A DNA stretch of 64,000 bases from Thiocapsa marina 5811 (lineage in GTDB: Bacteria; Pseudomonadota; Gammaproteobacteria; Chromatiales; Chromatiaceae), in the NCBI RefSeq assembly GCF_000223985.1, contig NZ_AFWV01000013.1, positions 62,001 to 126,000 on the forward strand, given 5' to 3'. A model generated the notes under the pieces. That model saw nothing but the letters and a program-made list of their open reading frames with translations. It was not told the origin of the DNA and did no database searches. The translations under genes were made by a program, and so were the position numbers. Shown one piece after another: positions 62,084-64,000 of the stretch. Every line of letters starts with the position of its first letter. Positions within the stretch are counted from its first letter, which is position 1.

Positions 62084-63025
62084 ATGATTGCCGCTTTCTT
62101 CCCCGGCCAAGGCTCCCAATCGATCGGGATGCTCGACGCCCTGGCCGAATCGTATCCGGATGTTCGCAGGACCTTCGATGAGGCGTCGGATGCCTTGGGT
62201 TTCGACCTATGGCGTCTGGTTCATGAGGGTCCCAAGGAGGATCTCGATCTCACCAGGAATACTCAACCCGTGATGCTCACCGCCGGTCTCGCGGTCTGGC
62301 GCGCTTGGTTGCAGTCCGGCGGACCGGCCGCGGGTATCATGGCGGGTCATAGCCTCGGCGAGTATTCGGCCTTGGTGGCTGCCGGAGCCATGAGCTTTCC
62401 CGACGGGGTGCGTCTGGCGGCCGAGCGTGCGCGTTTCATGCAGGAGGCCGTTCCGGCGGGGGAGGGTGCGATGGCCGCCGTCCTGGGTCTGGGCGATACC
62501 GACGTCGTGGCACTTTGCGCCGCGCAGTCCGAAGGCGCGGTGCTCGAAGCGGTCAACTTCAACGCACCGGGCCAAGTCGTGATCGCGGGCGAGACCGCGG
62601 CCGTGAACCGAGCCCTCGGCGCCGCCAAGGCGGCCGGCGCCAAGCGTGCCGTGACCCTGCCGGTCAGTGTCCCCTCGCATTGCGCATTGATGCGTCCCGC
62701 CGCGGAGCGCCTCGCCGAGCGGTTGGCTGCGATCGAGATTCGGGTCCCCGAGGTTGCGGTCCTGCACAATGCCAGCGTAAAGAGCGCCCCCGACACCGCC
62801 GCGTTGCGCGATCAATTGGTCCAACAGCTCTATCGCCCGGTCCGGTGGGTGGAGACGGTGCGTGCCGTCGCCGCCGAAGGTCTTCGTATCGCGATCGAGT
62901 GCGGTCCCGGCAAGGTGCTGACCGGTCTGAACAAACGAATCGACGACAATCTGACGACACTGCCGGTCTTCGACCCGAAGTCACTCGAAGCGGCACTGGA
63001 GGCGATAGCGAATGCTGAACGATGA
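62084..63025 (+). CDS. fabD: Malonyl-CoA:ACP transacylase
   Basis: 313 aa from ATG 62084, with AAGGA 8 nt upstream. FFPGQGSQSIGML and the nucleophile elbow GHSLGEYSALVAAG are clear; the second catalytic His lies in VSVPSHCALM. Loads malonate on ACP. Overlaps fabG by 14 bp. Confidence 0.97.
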   Translation: MIAAFFPGQGSQSIGMLDALAESYPDVRRTFDEASDALGFDLWRLVHEGPKEDLDLTRNTQPVMLTAGLAVWRAWLQSGGPAAGIMAGHSLGEYSALVAAGAMSFPDGVRLAAERARFMQEAVPAGEGAMAAVLGLGDTDVVALCAAQSEGAVLEAVNFNAPGQVVIAGETAAVNRALGAAKAAGAKRAVTLPVSVPSHCALMRPAAERLAERLAAIEIRVPEVAVLHNASVKSAPDTAALRDQLVQQLYRPVRWVETVRAVAAEGLRIAIECGPGKVLTGLNKRIDDNLTTLPVFDPKSLEAALEAIANAER

Positions 63026-63752
63026 AATCGCGCTTGTAACGGGCGCCTCGCGCGGGATCGGTCGGTCCATCGCGATGGCGCTGGCCGAGCAAGGTGCCGC
63101 CGTGGCCGGAACGGCAACCACGGCGGCCGGTGCACGCTCGATCGAGGACGCCTTGACTCAAGCGGGCTACCGAGGCATCGGCGTCGTGATGGACGTCTCC
63201 GATCAAGCCTCGGTCGATGCTGCAATGACGCAGATCACCGAGCGCCTCGGTGCGCCCGGCATTCTCGTGAACAATGCGGGCATTACACGCGACAACCTCC
63301 TGATGCGCATGAAGGACGAGGAGTGGGATGCGGTCATCGAGACCAATCTCAGCTCGCTCTACCGCGTGACCAAGGCCTGTTTGCGTGCGATGACGAAGGC
63401 ACGAAAAGGCCGGATCATCAATATCGCCTCCGTCGTGGGCTCCATGGGCAACGCCGGCCAGACCAACTATGCGGCCGCCAAGGCGGGCATGATGGGCTTC
63501 ACCAAGGCGTTGGCGCGCGAGGTCGGATCGCGCGCGATCACGGTCAATTGTGTTGCCCCGGGGTTCATCGACACCGACATGACCCGCGACCTGCCCGATG
63601 CGCAACGCCAGTCATTGATCGGGAGCATCCCCTTAGCACGCCTGGGACATCCCGAGGAAATTGCAGGCTCCGTGGTCTTTTTGGCCTCTCCCGCAGCAGC
63701 TTACATCACCGGCGAGACCCTGCACGTGAACGGCGGCATGCATATGGCATGA
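63012..63752 (+). CDS. fabG: 3-oxoacyl-ACP reductase FabG
   Basis: 246 aa. TGASRGIGRSIA, NNAGITRDNLLMRM, the catalytic Ser in IASVVGSMG and YAAAK motif are intact. NADPH-dependent reduction in the elongation cycle. Translation is coupled to fabD through the 14-bp overlap. Confidence 0.97.
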   Translation: MLNDEIALVTGASRGIGRSIAMALAEQGAAVAGTATTAAGARSIEDALTQAGYRGIGVVMDVSDQASVDAAMTQITERLGAPGILVNNAGITRDNLLMRMKDEEWDAVIETNLSSLYRVTKACLRAMTKARKGRIINIASVVGSMGNAGQTNYAAAKAGMMGFTKALAREVGSRAITVNCVAPGFIDTDMTRDLPDAQRQSLIGSIPLARLGHPEEIAGSVVFLASPAAAYITGETLHVNGGMHMA

Positions 63753-63905
63753 AATGCGTTGTTCTCGATATGATTAAGGTCAACTAAATCAGATCCTTGT
63801 GCTTTTTGCCGAGGACTGATACGGCTTTCATCGGCCGTCGATTGTCACTAGAATACCGCCTGGTCCAGCGAGGGCCACCTTTATTCATCCGGAGGAATCA
63901 GTTCC

Positions 63906-64000
63906 ATGAGCAGCGTTGAAGATCGAGTCCGCAAAATCGTTGTCGAACAACTCGGCGTCAAGGAAGAGGAAGTGACCTCGGAGGCGTCCTTCGTCGACGA
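63906..64000 (+). CDS. acpP: Acyl carrier protein (3' end outside window)
   Basis: Partial, 31 codons and two bases: [20 protein letters not shown] then the [11 protein letters not shown] stretch preceding the DSLD phosphopantetheine site, which falls beyond the window. GGAGG lies about 10 nt upstream of the ATG. Follows fabG by 153 bp, as in E. coli. Confidence 0.96.
   Translation, partial: MSSVEDRVRKIVVEQLGVKEEEVTSEASFVD

Overview
This is a GC-rich bacterial chromosome segment holding about 57 genes, almost all housekeeping genes of a gammaproteobacterium. Several diagnostic orders are intact: nnrD-tsaE-amiB-mutL-miaA-hfq-hflX-hflK-hflC-DUF2065-hisZ-purA, yceD-rpmF-plsX-fabH-fabD-fabG-acpP, and an orn/rsgA neighbourhood. 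The absence of phage or transposase genes, the alaC-hom pair, the Na+-type oxaloacetate decarboxylase and the many conserved hypotheticals fit Chromatiales (a purple-sulfur-bacterium-like genome). That assignment is inference from gene content and style; no photosynthesis or sulfur-oxidation gene lies in the window. No rRNA, tRNA or CRISPR array was found.

Layout. 0-1.4 kb: minor type IV pilins (pilE, fimT, pilV; the last cut by the window edge), transcribed leftward. 1.7-5.9 kb: a two-gene RND efflux operon with a short upstream ORF. 6.2-8.9 kb: penicillin-binding protein 1A. 9-14 kb: a DUF6279 lipoprotein, then a tightly overlapping MOSC / Cys-rich protein / DsbD run followed by a periplasmic peroxiredoxin-like protein. 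14-16.5 kb: alaC and hom. 16.5-25.4 kb: a coiled-coil membrane protein, a fused transporter-like/spermidine-synthase-like protein, and a GldA / GldF-GldG fusion / DUF4340 ABC module. 25-30.5 kb: leftward carbohydrate genes glgX, gnd, zwf and a CPXCG zinc-ribbon protein. 31-35 kb: a DUF2868 membrane protein coupled to a DUF3482 GTPase. 35-41.4 kb: bioA, two small conserved proteins, rsgA with a small cytochrome c, orn and queG. 41.6-58.9 kb: the nnrD-to-purA superoperon plus oadGAB. 59-64 kb: the phospholipid and fatty-acid synthesis operon, ending inside acpP.

The most striking feature is a dispersed, non-coding repeat family. Each unit is about 83-87 bp and bounded by inverted termini TAAACCGCG / CGCGGTTTA. 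There are two sequence types, here called A and B. They often occur as a fixed composite, B(reverse) - AT-rich spacer of 22-25 bp - A(forward), about 190 bp overall. I count twelve loci, nine B units and nine A units (one decayed), all between genes. In seven genes the terminal TA(A/G) or TGA of a repeat is itself the stop codon, and one unit ends two convergent genes at once (orn and queG). Some B units read as a strong RNA hairpin whose stem is kept by wobble or paired changes. This looks like a TA-targeting MITE family domesticated as intergenic terminators or insulators; the mechanism is inference.

Other non-coding points of interest are a 17-bp triple repeat directly upstream of the hfq ribosome-binding site, a (GACAAC)n hairpin downstream of bioA, heptamer repeats before mutL, and a nearly leaderless promoter for yceD.
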